Below, one piece after another: positions 5,562-5,777 of a stretch of 5,777 bases of DNA (position 1 is the stretch's first letter; each line of letters begins with the position of its first letter). The notes under the pieces are model-generated. The model made no database searches and was not told where the DNA came from. It saw only the letters and a list, made by a program, of their open reading frames with translations. The position numbers and the translations under genes are program-made. Source of the DNA: Coleofasciculus sp. S288 (GTDB lineage: Bacteria; Cyanobacteriota; Cyanobacteriia; Cyanobacteriales; Coleofasciculaceae); NCBI GenBank assembly GCA_020216575.1, contig JAIUYC010000321.1, forward strand, positions 1 through 5,777, written 5' to 3'.

Positions 5562-5606
5562 ACTGAGGTTTAGATAGCGTGACAGTTATCTAGACCTCTT
5601 AGTTTT
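5562..5606 (+). terminator. Terminator-like stem at the end of the csbD transcript
   Basis: GAGGTTTAGATA (5565-5576) pairs fully with TATCTAGACCTC (5587-5598), 12 bp including one G-U, and can extend inward by two pairs. Outside, ACT (5562-5564) can pair with AGT (5601-5603) across a 2-nt bulge. A TTTT run (5603-5606) follows. The T run is short but the stem is long, and the direction fits csbD. Confidence 0.6.
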
Positions 5607-5777
5607 AAAAAGGCAAATAAGTAAGCTGATTTTCCTCGGTTTCCCTCAATCAATCAACTTCAAATTAAATACTAGTGCAGCGTGGCGGAAATAACTATCC
5701 AGTTGAAAAAGGTTAAAAAGCTTACTGTACAAGCTTTCTTTCCTTCTGCCCGATTGGTGAGCCTGTCGAACCACTGC
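5607..5777. other. Right-edge stretch without a recognisable gene
   Basis: It contains an AAAGCTT-actgtac-AAGCTTT inverted repeat (5717-5737). A short imperfect dyad, TGGT...ACCA, lies at the very end (5755-5773) around GAGCCTGTCGAAC. A - strand frame is open from the edge to a TGA at 5648-5646 (43 codons), but it has no family features. It may be part of a dispersed repeat continuing beyond the window. Confidence 0.4.

Noticed and set aside
5646..5777. 43-codon - frame open from the right edge
   Set aside because: No start inside the window is needed for a partial gene, but the residues show no recognisable domain and the DNA contains inverted repeats; kept only as part of the possible repeat.

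Overview
The window looks like a piece of a cyanobacterial chromosome. The evidence is four copies of the cyanobacterial palindrome GCGATCGC (HIP1), a tocopherol cyclase of the Synechocystis Slr1737 type, a DUF2288 protein, short degenerate heptamer repeats between genes, and a tRNA gene carrying a group I intron. The repeats suggest a filamentous, repeat-rich species, but genus cannot be read from the sequence.

Left part, 1-2160, + strand: three closely spaced genes probably form one transcription unit. They are a PlsC-type acyltransferase (107-745), an AI-2E family membrane protein (783-1832) and a DUF2288 protein (1866-2159). The gaps are 37 and 33 nt. The first gap holds a hairpin covering the weak ribosome binding site of the second gene. 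A YdcF/DUF218 membrane-anchored protein (2260-2868, - strand) converges on this unit.

Middle part, 2869-3753: a gene-poor stretch of 529 nt holds several clear inverted repeats and one doubtful 38-codon frame. It is followed by the main find, a tRNA-Arg(CCU) gene on the - strand (3398-3714). A 243-nt group I intron of the Azoarcus-like IC3 kind interrupts its anticodon loop directly after U36. Splicing restores a canonical 74-nt tRNA without encoded CCA.

Right part, 3754-5777: tocopherol cyclase (3754-4851, - strand) ends 39 nt before the tRNA. Divergent from it, across a 381-nt spacer with a purine-rich G tract, lies a 60-residue CsbD-like stress protein gene (5233-5415, + strand). That gene is followed by about 195 nt of successive hairpins ending in a terminator-like stem with a short T run. 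The last 160 nt hold no recognisable gene and may be the edge of a dispersed repeat.

The genes are mostly housekeeping or envelope/stress functions: phospholipid synthesis, a membrane transporter family, tocopherol synthesis, a general stress protein. No defence system, prophage or CRISPR array is present. The unusual content is RNA-level: the intron-bearing tRNA, the structured csbD tail, and hairpins in the 2.9-3.4 kb spacer.
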